A DNA stretch of 64,000 nucleotides from Priapulus caudatus. Its lineage: Eukaryota; Priapulida; Priapulimorpha; Priapulimorphida; Priapulidae. Below, piece after piece: positions 9,923 through 23,400 of this stretch (its first letter is position 1; each line of letters starts with the position of its first letter). Below the pieces are notes generated by a model that saw only the letters and a list, made by a program, of their open reading frames with translations, ran no database searches and was not told where the DNA came from. The stretch is taken from the NCBI RefSeq assembly GCF_000485595.1, contig NW_014577620.1, positions 197,202 through 261,201 on the forward strand. Direction: 5' to 3'. A program made the translations under genes and the position numbers.

Positions 9923-10205
9923 GTGACAACCCACCAAACCACAACCACCTCTTACCCCAAACCAACCCCAACCAACACCAACGTGCCTCAAACCCCCAAC
10001 CCCTACTCCCTCACTAACACCAACAAAACCCTACCAAAAACAAACCCCCCTCCCCCCTCCAACACCAAAAACCCCCCCACCAACCACCACCCCCAACACA
10101 ACCGCACACACCCCCCCCCACCTGACTCCACCCCACCACACACCCAACACCACACACCAACCACCACACCAAACCCCCCTCCGAACTCAACACCACAAAA
10201 AAGGT
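9923..10205. repeat. A/C-only low-complexity tract
   Basis: About 280 bases made almost wholly of A and C (CCAACC, CACC, ACCCCC words), with very few G or T. The open frame through it encodes Thr/Pro/Asn/His only and is not a gene. Confidence 0.8.
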
Positions 10206-12153
10206 CTACAACGCCCTATTTGGTAGGGTCGGTTGGGTAACCGGAAACAAACAATTTTTTTTGTTACGCCTTATGCCTTTAAGAATTTGGTAGTAAATAG
10301 ATTTCGTATTTATTTAGCATTATATTTTATTGAAACGCTTCAAGTGCCTGTGACTGCACTGGGGCCACAATAAAAAAATCTTTGTTTGCCTTCACCCGAC
10401 CCAGGCTGAAAAGTTTGGGTAGGTAGGTAGGCTTTGAATTTTTTTTTGAGGGGGGTCTTTTTACAAATTCAGCATGGTGTCTACATGCTCGGTAACCCAA
10501 CCACGCTGTGTGACTAACGTCAATATACACAGCCTGGGATCCATCCATTGGAAAATCTTGTACCTCTACAAAAAACTACCTAACAATTACGTATATCTCA
10601 AATAAAATGATCATCTAAGCATTTCTGCCTTGTTTAGTAGTATAACCTTTATCTTATTTATAGTTTTCAAGCGTCGTTATTAAAACTAATACCTTAGTTC
10701 ATTGTGCACAGTGTAAATTTCAAGAGCCGAATCTAAATTCACTTTCACCGCCAACCACCATGTTTCCACTGCGCATGCGTTTCGATCGGAACGCGGAAAA
10801 CCCGAAACGACATAACATACCATAGCGTTGCAACTCTCGTTGGCGCGAGCAGAAATAAGCATCATATACTCGTATATATATACACAAATCTAAACGGCTC
10901 GACGTACGGTCACGATATTCGGGACGTGGGGGGTAATCCGAAAACGAGTTGGGATGTCGAAGCTGGGGGGGTCAAAGGTCAAAGGTCAAGAGGTGTAAAA
11001 GAAGGGGGAACATTTCCTCCTTAACTTAAGGTATAGAGGAAATGCAGAATTGCGGCACAAATCTAAACGGCTCGACCTAGGCTCGTGATAGTCGGTGTAT
11101 AGCATCATGGTAGGAAAAGCCATCACTGTACCGAAATTGGAGGTCACAGGTCAAAGGTCAATGGGGCACAGGGCAGATTTTATACATTTTCTGAGGACAT
11201 GGTCTGACGGAGCGATTGGAAAACTTTTTTGTTTCAGCTGTGACCTAGCATTTTTATGGCTTTATTGAAAGGACCATGAAATGTGCTTTTCACTGACGTG
11301 CGAAGAGTAAGTGTCTGATAACCTTTGACCCTCAAGAGGAGGGTTAAACATGGATTTGTTGACTGTTAACAAAGGAGTGAACTGCTTTGCTATTAGAGCC
11401 TCTTCCCCCACCCTCCCCCTTCCCCCTCCCCCACCCCTCCCCACCTCCTCCCCCCACCCTCCATCTGCGATAGTGGGCGTGTCCTAACAATGATGTGTAC
11501 GCAACTGCGTGTCTGCATATCTGCCCCCTAACAAATGTGGTACTATACGCACGACTGAAATTTTACGTTTATAATCGTAGCAACAGACCTCAGATGAGCC
11601 CAGACGCTCTGCGGCTCTTGTGATTAAAAAGGGGCACAGACTGACAAGGCCGCTCACTNTGTGTTTGAAATTGAAGACATGTGGGTACCCACCCGTTCAT
11701 TAGTACCCACGGTTATTTACTTGTGCCTCAATACCGAGAATACACCCAGAGATACATTCTACTAGCTCATTAGTCGTTATAAGCATCCCGGGACAAACAA
11801 TTCTCTGCTACACACCCGTAGCAACATGTGACGTCACCGAACCGAAATCGAGGCTATATTGCTTGGCAAGCAATTTAGCATTGGCGCCAGATTACCAGAT
11901 TTACGGATTTCAATTCGACATTTCTTAGTAACTAGCATTAATATTGGACAAACTATAATACGTGTTTGGCTATAAGGTAATATACTTATTAACTACACAA
12001 GGTGCCAGTTACTCTAGTATTCGTTAAAATTGCATAACCAATGGACCTATTACGCCTTTAAGCGTTAAGTTATCAACCCTAGAAACTTGCAGGCAAAGCT
12101 TTGGATCCCTTGATATCACTTCGAGTCTATGGGGCTCGACAAAAAATGATTTA
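10206..12153. other. Intergenic DNA downstream of HECT copy 1
   Basis: No exon found. It contains two copies of CACAAATCTAAACGGCTCGAC (start about 10883 and 11057), each followed by GGTCAAAGGTCA-type words. It also has a pure pyrimidine tract (about 11400-11462, C-rich, so the minus strand could form G-quadruplexes) and an isolated N at 11659. Confidence 0.5.
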
Positions 12154-13138
12154 TCAGGCAAAATCCATATCCCAATAGCCTGAATTGAGCTGATTCATGA
12201 GTTCCAATCGAAATTCTCTGTAGGATAAATAGCTAGTGGGCAAATCAATTGTTCCACTACATGTATGGGCAACAATACGTCTCCCCAGTCCATGAAGTGC
12301 AACATACTGCACTTCTATGGCAGGAACTATCATTGTATCGCTGCCTGTCGTAAACCTCAGAAATTTGGCCAAGGTCTCATCATCCATTGACCGTAATGCG
12401 CGCTTTAAAAAATCTGTGACTGATCGCTGCGCACCGGTATTTGGAAGGGCATTAAGTCGCGCAATTACCTTTTGCCAGGTTGGTTTCAGGGCAATGTACA
12501 TATCTAGTACGCCAGCTGGGGACTGAAACTCTTCAAACTCTTTGAGCCTCCCCAGATCCATTGAGTTTAAGACAAACTGTGGCCTTTGCAACAGTGCTAC
12601 TCTTGCACACCCAACACACAGATTCCTGACATTTGCTGGAGTGACAAGTTGCCTGACACCGTATCGAGAGAAGATTTCCAGTAGAATGTCTTCGCACTCG
12701 TCGTCAAATGTGTCGACCTCTAGTCCATTGGCTACGATATCTCCTTCTCCCTTGCCCAAGGACCCTATAAACCCTTCCACCAGTAGTGTGTCATTAACAC
12801 TGGTGGCCCCAAACAGTGCTGCCAAAATGCAGGGCTTCGACATAGAAATGGGAAAATACTGCTGGTGCAAATAACCCACATACAAAATTTTCCCCATAGT
12901 TGCATAATCCTCACTTGTCAGGTCTGGGTGGTTTAACGGATGGACCTCTCTTTCCCCTTCAAAGTATCTGTTAAACACATCTTGCCAGAAGGAGGTTAGT
13001 GCATCACGCATGATTCCGTTGTCATCTACACCATCTTCCCCAGCAAATTGGAACTTATATGATTCACCAACCAATGTGCAATCTTTGAACTCACTCAGCA
13101 TGTCCTCCACAATATTTAGTCTCGTTATATAAATCGTC
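12154..13138 (-). CDS. HECT-type E3 ubiquitin ligase copy 1, terminal HECT exon
   Basis: A 985-base terminal exon opening after TTCCCTCTAG|GACG and ending at TGA. It encodes about 327 residues of HECT domain. Near the start, FAGEDGVDDNGIMRDALTSF is the N-lobe G.xGVD.GG.xR motif. Near the end, FLRFTTGSD, then RRIVAHTCSGTIDLPTSY, give the C-lobe with the catalytic cysteine in HTC. HECT ligases take ubiquitin from an E2 onto this cysteine and pass it to substrate. The domain is of the divergent type annotated as G2E3-like in animal genomes. All key residues look intact. The phase (2 bases donated by the preceding exon) fits the linker exon at 13916. Confidence 0.85.
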
Positions 13139-13915
13139 CTAGAGGGAAAAAAAAGATAACATATCAAAACATTTGTTGTTTTATATTCTATTAAAATGGG
13201 TTGTCAAATTTAATTAATTTCACTTCATGACAACACCTGATATTATATGAAATGTACTTATAAAATGCATTGAATTATACAGCTTTTTTATAGAGAGAAA
13301 TTATTTAGCATACATTTGACCTTAGTCCTTGACACATGACCTTTATCCTATTACAAACTACAGTAGATGGATATTTGACTCCACGCAATCAAAATTATTG
13401 CCTTCAACCTTTTAGTTTTAGCTTAGTTTATATTTTATTATAACAAAGTATATTCACATGAGTTAATATAGATATATAGCACTCTTGGAGGGATTGCTTG
13501 CCTGGAAAAATCACGGTTATTATCCCATTGCGTACAGAGCATTGTTTTTCAATTGTCTCTACCACATGATTTAAAGACTAGTGATGTAACAACAACAAAA
13601 GTCCAAACATCTTTTTAAATGTGTCCGTGTGTGATCTAGCTTTGAAACAATACAAATATTTTTATATGGCAGGTTCAGACTAGCTCCCTAGTAAGTGGAA
13701 AGAAAAAGTTTCTGCATTATTTAATGACAATGGAAGTAATTCTTCAAAGAAATTATTTTTCCTTTCGAATCTAATGACCTATTTGTACCCACGAAAGGGT
13801 TCATTTATAACATATTTCACAGATCAATATTTAATGACCTTTGTGACCCGATATCTAATCAGATCATTGTCACTTCGGTATACATACATCACATTAAATC
13901 CATGTTTGTTCGTAC
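13139..13915 (-). other. Intron before the HECT exon (copy 1)
   Basis: A 777-base AT-rich intron. Its 3' 220 bases (13139-13358) are closely repeated, inverted, at about 59685-59893 before HECT copy 3. Its first about 28 bases recur after the linker exon at 47069. Confidence 0.7.
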
Positions 13916-14064
13916 CTTACTGTGGATCTGCCATTTGTAGATGATCTGGGCGGAAGTGGTGGCAATGGTGGGGGTGGTGATGGCGATCGAGGTGGTGACG
14001 GTGACCGAGGCGGTGTCGGCGATCGTGATCGAGGTGGCGACGGTGACCGAGGCGATGGTCGCGA
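13916..14064 (-). CDS. HECT ligase copy 1, Arg-Ser-Pro linker exon (3' part)
   Basis: The exon ends at donor CAGTAAG|GTACGA and donates two bases that rebuild an Arg codon with the HECT exon. Its frame reads, toward the end, SPSPPPPLPPLPPRSSTNGR. Upstream it consists of RSPSPP, RSRSPTPP and PRSPSPP blocks encoded by a GGTGACGG-type minisatellite. The 5' boundary is lost because sequence beyond about 14065 becomes noisy. The same linker end appears at 47005-47069. A related SPRSPTPPPPYTP is found in HECT copy 2 at 44139. The linker is predicted to be disordered. Confidence 0.65.
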
Positions 14065-14440
14065 TCGTGATTCGAAGGTGGCGACGGTGTACGCGAGGTG
14101 GTGGTCGGTGACCGATGGCGATGTCGTCGATCGTTGACGAGGTGGCGACGGTGACCGTGGAGGAGTGTGACGGCATCGGTAATCGAGGTGGCTGACGGGT
14201 GACCGTGTATGGACGTGGTGACGGCGATTCGTAATCGAGGTGCGACGGTGACGCGTGATGGAAACGTTGACGCGTCGTAAACGAGTGTGGCCGACGGTGC
14301 GTCGTGATGATGGAATGGTGACGGCGATCGAATCGAGTGGCGACGGTCCGTGATGAAAAAGGTGACGGCGATCGTCAATCGAGTGGCGACGGGGACCGTG
14401 GATGAAGTGGCTGACGGGCGAATCTGTAATCGAAGGCTGT
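13975..14440. repeat. Coding minisatellite (about 60-base unit), degenerating leftward in the gene
   Basis: Plus strand GATCGAGGTGGCGACGGTGA-type units. On the minus strand the first about 100 bases are a clean open frame of Ser-Pro-Arg repeats. From about 14065 single-base gains and losses destroy the frame. It corresponds to the better preserved array at 24901. Confidence 0.75.
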
Positions 14441-17400
14441 GATTGGTGGTTCGGTGTGCCAGCCAATCGCGGCGGGTGGTTGAAGTGCCCTGCCCCGCAT
14501 GTGTCACTGTGCTATGATGGAGAGATTCCTCTGAACCATGACATCTAATGAATACACAAGAGGAGACAGATGCAATCGAACGTCAGCGAACAGCAGAGAA
14601 CAGAAAAAATATTTTCTTATCGAGTTTGTAGTACTTAACATTAGTTGATTGGCCCTAAGCTTGACCAGCTGGTTCCTTTTGTATTCCTGTAATCTATCTG
14701 TACATGTTCATGCAACATAGTAAAATCATAGTGGATCGACACATGTATTTCATTCATACCGCCTAGAACCTTAAAGGTTACCTGAAACGCCAATAAGAAA
14801 CTTTATATTTAAATCGAGTTCAATATTATCTACCAATGGTGCTGCGTGTTTTAGATTGTGTTTGGGCTTCTCCCCGCACCCCACACTGACTGCAGCAAAT
14901 CCAGCACCGGTTAAGGGTGTGTACCTTTTCCTATTGTGTGTGGTCAATGAACTCCAAGTGTCATTGTTGTTGTGTGTGTTTGTAGGTTCTGTGGTATGTC
15001 CACACAAAAGAACGCAAAGCTGGCTACAACAGGGGCTAGTGAAAAACATGTGTAAGACTCAGAATCACCCCCAAAACACCACTTGGGAATGCATACGCCA
15101 TTTCTATCGTATTCAAGTGATTACTTCAAGCTTTGACTTAATGTTGCCACTTGGTCAGTAATAGCCACTACCCATTGCACCCAGCCAGCTTGGTATAAAG
15201 CCACCGTAATTCTGTCAAATACCACGATTTGTCTAATTCCACACTTATAGTCTCATAATAGATTTAATAACTTAATATCCAGTTGGCTTTACTAGTCACC
15301 TGCCTCCTTCACCCGCCTGTACAATGCACATTTTGAATCTCTGTAAGTTGTCACCTTTGCCCCTCGATAAACCCCCAAAGCTTTATCCAGTTCTTGCAAA
15401 ACATTCATGCAGCCATTTCTTCCAGTTGATTGAAATCTTGTTCAATGAATTTCTTGAGAGTATATTTGCTGCTGAACGTTCCAACATGACCCAAACATAA
15501 TTCAACCAAGTCTCTTGGTTGAGATCAATATCAAAACAATTACATCTTGTGATCATTTGAAAGTACTTACAGAAGGAGTCCCGGCAGGGTCATATTCGCC
15601 TCTTTGGTGACTTTCATCGACCTGCCTGTAAAAATGAATAATAAGAGACCTGAAAAAATGGAAACGAAGAAAAAAAATCACACGTATTGTCAATAACGTC
15701 ACTCTAATGCATCCCTACACCAAATCATCTCCAATATCTAGCTAAAACTGTGTCTATTGCCCAAGACATAGCTCAACAAGAAAAAAAGTTAATAGAATGC
15801 AGTAATTCCATAATTGCACAATCATGAAAAATCTGGTTTCCTTTTCATTGGGCCATACTAACCTACCCCAATTTCTCCTCCTTGTTTACAATCTTCATAT
15901 TGTAATTATAGCACAAACATATTTCTCGTTCACTCCAACGATACATTATCTATTGTCAAACAAAGCTATTATTGCAATAAGATAATCAGATCATAATCAT
16001 TTAAATATTGTCTTAAGTCTAATCATGCCCCCCCCATCTTGACGGTATATGCGATGAGTCAACAGATACGCGATGCCTTGCTGCAACAATTTCTGCCAAT
16101 CTTTCCTTTTAGTTTCCTGATATTATGGAAGCATTACAATGCCTGTGGCATACAGTGTTTGGAAGTGCATACTTGTATATGCACGTCGACGCATAAAATT
16201 GATCATATTTGTGATTTGGGTGGAAGCCAATTAGATTTCATATAATTCATCATGTAAAATGTTATTTATCTTTGTATTGTAATAATTGAAATTACATTAT
16301 CTTTAATGTAAAATACATATCTGGAAACAATGTCTAAACCTCAAATTTCAGCAAAAAAAATGAAAAACAAACAAACAAATTACTTAAAAAAAACACATAA
16401 ACAAATCTGTTCTTTAAAGGTTAACGAATCATGTGAACTATCCGCCCAAGTATTTCATATATTCTTTACCTAAAAAATCCTCCAAACAAGCAAAAATCCC
16501 AGGTTACAGTGAATGTGGATTGCGGAGTGAGCACCATGATCTCTCAGCTTTTGTTTGTGTCGGTTGGGTAGAGTCCTTCGACACAGTGGCAATTGGGAAT
16601 TCCTCTTGAGCCATACCACTTTGAAGTTCTGGTGGCAGTAGAACATGACCCCACAAACCCACGAGTATCTCCGAATAACGACATCTTATTCAGTAACAAC
16701 CTACTTAGCATTTTCTTATATCATTCAGAAACTCAAACCTTATCCCATTTCCTTCCACTTGATGCTGCACTGCACGGTAGAGGCCTTTATAAACAATGTT
16801 TATTCTGTTTTTGAAAACTTTCGAGCCATTGAGAAAACCGCTCGGCTTTCTGATAGTTTTCAATTGCGTGACTGATAAAGAACACAAGTTATGCAGTCAC
16901 AATGCTGCCAATACTCTCATCTCCCACCTTAGGCCAATGTTTTACACTGACAAATACTACCATCTCATTTGAATGTAACCCAATTGGCAATTTATTTCCG
17001 TATACTACCTAACTGTGGCTGTCTTCGCACACTCTTCTGAGTAAAGTTGTTGAGAAGCAAGAGGGTACACAAATTTTAGTAAGAAACTCCTGTGGTGGGT
17101 CAATTCGCGGTGTAAGTAGTTGTTGGCGTTGAAATCTCCAAGAATGTCTGTAGTGAGAAGGATAGATTTATAAAGCCCATAATTATACCTTGACAGTAGC
17201 TGTTTTGAATCACCCTTTTGACATATATGGTTGAGCCAACTATTCCCTTACAGGGTAATGTAAATGTTCATCATATAGGACAACTTTTTCCTGCAAGGAG
17301 AATGTAATGTAACTGTAAAAAATTATTTGCTATTGTTTGTCAGTGGTCGCAATGCGTGAAGGTAAAAGACATAAGTGATGTTTGTTAGTACCGCTGTCAT

Positions 17401-20400
17401 GATGATCATACATAATACTACCTAAATATTATGTTTTGAAACTGCCTTTGTTCTTAAATTTGTTTCAGTGTGTTCGTTAACCTAGTTTTCGCGAGGACAC
17501 TAGTAATTCATTCCATAAAGCACGTATATATGTCTCAACACTGGAAGCGATTTGCCATCCCACTATTACGGAAAAACAGACGTCCAGGTCTGAAATCTTC
17601 AACAGCGTTTTAAACCATATGAATCTTGTCTGATTTTTTTTGACATAGTTCAACTTTCGGCATACAGAAGAGTATCTACAAACTATGTTTTGAGGAGGAT
17701 ACGCTTTTCGTTGAGAATACGTGCTTAACCTTAAAGACGACTGGGGGCATGCATGGCATCCTCAGTTTGAGTACTTCGTAAAAACGGTTTTGTCCCCCTG
17801 GAGGGACTGTAGTTCCTACCGAGGATGCCCCGAGGTGAGTCTCGCTGAAGACTACCTTTTATATGATCCTAATCCCAGCAATAATACCTACTTGACGACA
17901 TCCTATGTTGACTCAAGATCTGACTGCCCCTTCATTCCCTTGAGGTTGATGTAGACTCAACCGGCTTTGTTTTCACGCTACTTAAATGCAAAGCGACAAA
18001 AGGAAAGCACATTTAACAGCTATGTGGTTAACATGTGTGAAGGCCAAGTGGGCTATCTCCAGAGCCGAGTATTTCCAAGCAAAGAAAAAATCGCAGGGCA
18101 GGTACATATTCCACAAAGAAGTTACAATACGCCTAAAAATCAATTATTGAGTCTTATAGATAACTCGTATATATTTAACCGAACGATAGCCAATTTTCTG
18201 ATGGATTTCAAATGATAATGCAAGGTCCTTTATCGCACTATGGTTAAATTGCGAAAATCCCATTTCCAAAGATGCATGATCGTTACGGTTAGATGACCAA
18301 AATTGCGATTAGTTCATATTCGGTAGTATAGCCTAGTTATGAAAATGGGCCAAGCTGGGATAGGTTAATAGGAATGATCCTCTATCTCTCCTCTTTTTTC
18401 AGCTGTCAATTTCTATCTTTCAGAGTAGATAGATGTAGCCTAAACGACCTGGGCAATTTCCATAACATTGCTGTAGGAGGCTGAGAACAGGGGGGGGGCA
18501 TTATGCGTTCGAATTTGAGGCAATAGCCTGTGCATGTAATCTTACAGCACACATAATTTCCAATTTGCAATCTCAGAATACCATAATGCAAATTAATAAA
18601 TGTTTTTTTTTTTTGAAAAATGTTCTTTATTGAGAGCACAAACAAGTTAAAAAATGACAAAGTCAATTCATTTTCTAAATTTTTCTTGTTTTGTTTAATT
18701 GACTTTCTTTTTTTTACTGGCAATAGAGGACCATTTTTTGAAAAAAATCTACAAATCGCGCAAAGCAATATCTAGTTTTCATCGAATCACAAGTCCAAGA
18801 AGATAAAACGAGTGTTAGATTTCTAGGGGGCATCGAATCGATTTTTGTCCCCATAGGAAGTGTGTACCAAATGAAGGAAACATTTTCCCCTTGTTCGGGG
18901 CTCGAAATGCAATGGTGACAAAAGTGTGTGCAGGGCAGTCGTAGACGAGTATGACGCAATTCTTCGCGCGAAAATGGTCTCAAGGAGTGTCACTCAAAGT
19001 AAGCTCAAGTCAAAAAGTCAGCGGAGGTGTCAAGTAGAAAAAAATGGGAGCATCGCAGAGGGGCAATCTAATCGCCCCCTCATCGCGCCTCTTTCCTAGT
19101 TTTAAAAGCAGAACCCAGTAAAAACTGTTTATTTGAATCGCGGCAGTTCCTCACATACTTGAATCGCATTAAAAGTAACATGATTTTTTCCCAGAGCAAC
19201 TTTTGGGCAAGTCGAGTTAATAATGTTAAACTTTACTTCATTGCAACAATTAATGTTTCATGTGTGATTTTCTCTACAGGTTGTATGAAAAACAATGTCC
19301 ACATACACTATCTGCTCCATAACTTTACCACACTGCCTAAAGCATCCTGCCCTAAATCAGCCACACTCTATTATAAGAATTAACCAGAATAGCCTACTGG
19401 ACAACCATGGACCTAAGATCTGACTGCCCTTCATTCCTTGAGGTTGATGGCAGACTCACAGCTCATTCATGCTAAAACAAGAAAACAATGATAGATTTTT
19501 AAGCAACTAACAAAGTAACCTAGCTCTCTTCTGGCATGGCGTTGTGTTATATGCCCCATTGTACATGTGGCCCAGAAAGAGCAATAGCGACGCCCCAAGT
19601 CTCGCATCTGCTTCTCAGGGCAAGACAAACAACTTACGGACGGCCAATTGAAAACACTATAGGCCTGCCAGTTTGTGGCGGAAGCATAAAAGCAGTTGTT
19701 TTATCTTTTTCAACAGTATTGCAGCTTACGCATGGTTTTAACGTGCCCATCAGGAATACCATACAGTCCCCTCTCGGGGACCTCTTTTTCAGATTCAGTA
19801 CGTATTTAAGAGATTGGTATTATATTTTCTCGTCCCTTGTGCCCGCATCACGTTTAAACCGCTGCAACCGTGGACACATGCTTTCTTATCTTCCTGTCTA
19901 AGTTCTCACTATGGGACGCAGCTTGACGGCCTTTTGTAGGGACCCTCCGCCACACCAACCATCTCTATGAGGGAACATCCTGGGAAAATATAAGTAAAAT
20001 CAGAAATACCGGTAAGCATAATATGTATTCGTTCAGAACATAACTATGGTTCGCCTCTGAAATATCATTGGAGTGCCTTGTCATTCTTCTTCAGGACTGA
20101 CCATTCTTAGAACAGTTATAATCACGTGGACTATGCATCACATTAATTGACAGCAAGGACATTTGACAAATTGAAATAGTTTTTGCTTTCATTTTTTTTG
20201 TGTCTATATTTTTTCGGTTTCGCGGCCGAGTAAATTACGTCCTATACGGGCCCTGAGGACTTGGATAAATTCCATGGGTTTACTGCCTGCAACGGGTGTT
20301 ATGCCCCACAAAGTGCGAGTGTCAACCTTGCCATTCCAAACATGAATCATGCATGCCACTCAGCAGTTGCCAATAAATTGACTTGATCAAATTTGTTCTC

Positions 20401-23400
20401 AACTTTGTCTCATAAACCAGAGCCCCAGGGACCTTGCGCCACCTGCGATCGTGCATAACATTGTAAGCGCATGTTACTCCCCTTTTGTGCCGATTAGGGC
20501 AGGGGTCTGCAACGTGGCGCGGTGGGCCGGTCGCAATGCTGTGCCCGGCACTCGCGTTGCCGCCCGGCAGCTATATTGATAATATATCTCCGCCCAGCAC
20601 AATTAAAACAAAAACCAGCTTGCGAGTCCCTGGATGCGCACGCACTAAAAAACGCCTGCCGAACCTGAGTGGGTACAATCAGAAGTGGACACAAGCACTG
20701 TGAAATGCCTACAACTGCCCTAAGCCATAGACAATTGATATCCCAACGTGCATTTGTCTAACCACTTGTAATTGAGCATTTGGCTTTACGACGATTTGCC
20801 TGCATGCCAAATTAGGCTTAAAAATCTGATGCGTGCTAATTAAAGAAGATGTAATGTCTATTCCTTGCCCGCCCCTGCCCAATTTGTTACCCCCATTCAG
20901 GATTGTTACTGCCCGCCATCAATTTGTTAGACTCCCCCAATGGAGGCCCACCTGGAGAATTGTGATGAAAATGTTGGGTTTTTATGTGCCCCCTCCCAAT
21001 TTTACCCCCTCACCCTCACCCTCGGGCCACATAAGGTTACCTAGGAACAAATTTTATTCTCACCTTAAGGTATCCACACACTAACATCGAATTGACTGTA
21101 CACTAAGTACTTGGATCTGGAAAGATTTTAATTACATATGCTTTGACCCTTGGGGCCCTTCTCGCCGGCCCCCATGGGGGCCACATGATCATCTTGAACA
21201 ACTTGCCCTCCCTACCACTAAGAATGATTTCCTGCCTAAGTTTGGTTACAATCCGACCATTCGTTTCAAGACCAGAAGATTAAACTGTAACAAGTTACCG
21301 ACGACGGACAGGGACGGATGGCCAATACTTCACCTGCGACGCCTTTGCTCAGGTGAGCTAAACCACATAAAATTTCCTGTCTCCACGTTGTTACTCACAT
21401 CCCAATCACCAACACGTACCATGGCCTGATTGGCAATTCACGGTACTGATAATATCCTCAGAAGGATCTAATATCTGTGCACTAGGAATATTTTGGGCTT
21501 TTTAAACTCATAACCTTTGACCTTTTGAACTGATGCCTACTCCAAAACGTGGCAGATATTCTTTATATATATATAGATTGTGTCACGAGCTCATAATACC
21601 TACTAGCCTTGCATTGTGTTAAGTTTCATTACTAATATACTCGCAAAAGCGATCTGAGTGTGTTATGGCTGAACCTAGCCTTTTGGCATAGTTTAAGATG
21701 ACCCATGATCCTTGACCTCATGACCCAACATATAACCCAGTTTCTTGACCCCGCGCCCCTCCCACTTCACCTTAAGCAGCAAGCTTCATAAAAAGGACGA
21801 GGGCATTTAAAATATACTAACATCTGACATACCAAGTTCAAGTTCGTGAGATCTGCCATGCTTTATCTGGCTAATGTTTGCAACAGGCCACCAAAGCCAA
21901 GTGATCTTAAATCCAACAGCCTGCTAAGTTCTGCCTCTGCCTCTACGTCTGCTTCCTGCCTCCATTTTTTTCTTGTTGCGGAAAAGCTCTTGCGACTCAC
22001 CCTGCAAACTGAATTCATTCGTCGTTAGCCGCACTCACCATGCCGCTTTGAAGAGCCTGTATAGTTTCTCTGTAACTAAACTTCTGAAGTTCGGGCTCCT
22101 TCGATTCTCCTAAATAAATAGAACAAACAGAATTCTGTAGATTTCATTAGCACCATAGGTTAATTCATCTTTTGAATGTGATCCTTGACAAATGCATTTA
22201 CATTTGTATAATCCCGCTGTACGAATATTCCTTCTGTCTGTAAATTTAAATGTGCAAAAGTGATTGATTATCAATAAGTTAGTAGTATTATAAGTGAGTA
22301 GTGAGAAGATAGTTGTAGTAGTAGTAGTAGTAGTAGTAGTAGTTATAGAGTCAGTAAGTAGTAGTTCTAGATACGTAGTAGGTAGTTTAAGAATGATAAG
22401 TAGTATCAGAAGTCTAGGTCGGGTATGGCTGGTCGTATAGTAGTATATGTAGAAGTAGCTTGTAGTCAGTAGTCATCAGAGTTAGCAGCCAGTAGTATAA
22501 TATCAGTCAGTTAGAGTAGTAGTAGTCTAGTAGTAGCAATAGTACTGTCATAGTTAGGATAGTAGTATAGTAGTATAGTAGTACGTAGTAGCAGTAGTAT
22601 CTCAGCAGTAGTAGTAAGTAGCAGTAGTCAGTAGTAGGCAGCACAGGAGAGCAGCAGGAGGAAGCCAGCAGCAGTGAGCAGGAGCAGGAGGCAGGCAGGC
22701 AGGAGGCAGTAGCAGTAGCAGTAAGCAGTAGCCCGTAGCAGATAAGTAGTAGTTAGCAGCAGTAGCAGTAGTAGCAGTAGTACGTAGTCAGTCGAGGGCT
22801 GAGATAGCGTGGGGGCAGAATGGGGGATGCTCCCCCCACCTTATTGAGCGGTGGGGGGATGGCCGTGTACAATCATCCCCCCCCCTACTTCCAGGAGAAA
22901 AATGGGGGCTTCAACATTTTCTGGGGGAGGAGACCAGATACCCGTAACCCCCATTTTTCTTACCCCCCTCCCTCGTAAATCCTGCATTGGCCACTGTTCG
23001 AGCGACACCAAATTTAAGCACCCCCACCTTCAAAATCGTTCCGGCCGGCGCCGTAGAGTACTGCTAACAAAGATATGATTATGAATATTTGTAGGCATAT
23101 CCAAAAGTCAAATTTGAGTTTTCACTGACAGGGGCGTAAAGATAGCGGGGGGATGGGGTTAATATCCCCCCACACTTTATGAGGTGTTGGCTTTCATCCA
23201 CCCCTACTTTCAGAAGAAAATGGGAACACATTTAATATTTAGCAGAAATAAATACTTGGATATTTATCTACAAATCCTCTTTGTCATCGCGTATTCATCA
23301 CTCTCCTACGTATTATTCCAGAAATGAATATGAAAATACATCTACTGTAAAATGGCTGTAATTCGTTCAAAGAATGACATTATTTTACTGAAACTCATGT

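Noticed and set aside
10970-11160. GGTCAAAGGTCA words as nuclear receptor DR1 sites
   Set aside because: The same words occur in many dispersed repeats of this window, so they are better explained as repeat-derived sequence than as regulatory sites.
13894-14507. His/Arg/Ser/Thr-rich long frames upstream of 14065 and at 24791-25498
   Set aside because: Beyond the clean units the reading frame shifts repeatedly. The peptides are indel-scrambled versions of the Ser-Pro repeat and not separate genes.
19536-19901. 121-codon plus frame in block 1
   Set aside because: It is antisense to the N-terminal HECT exon copy and exists only because of indels. Block 2 shows the real exon on the other strand.
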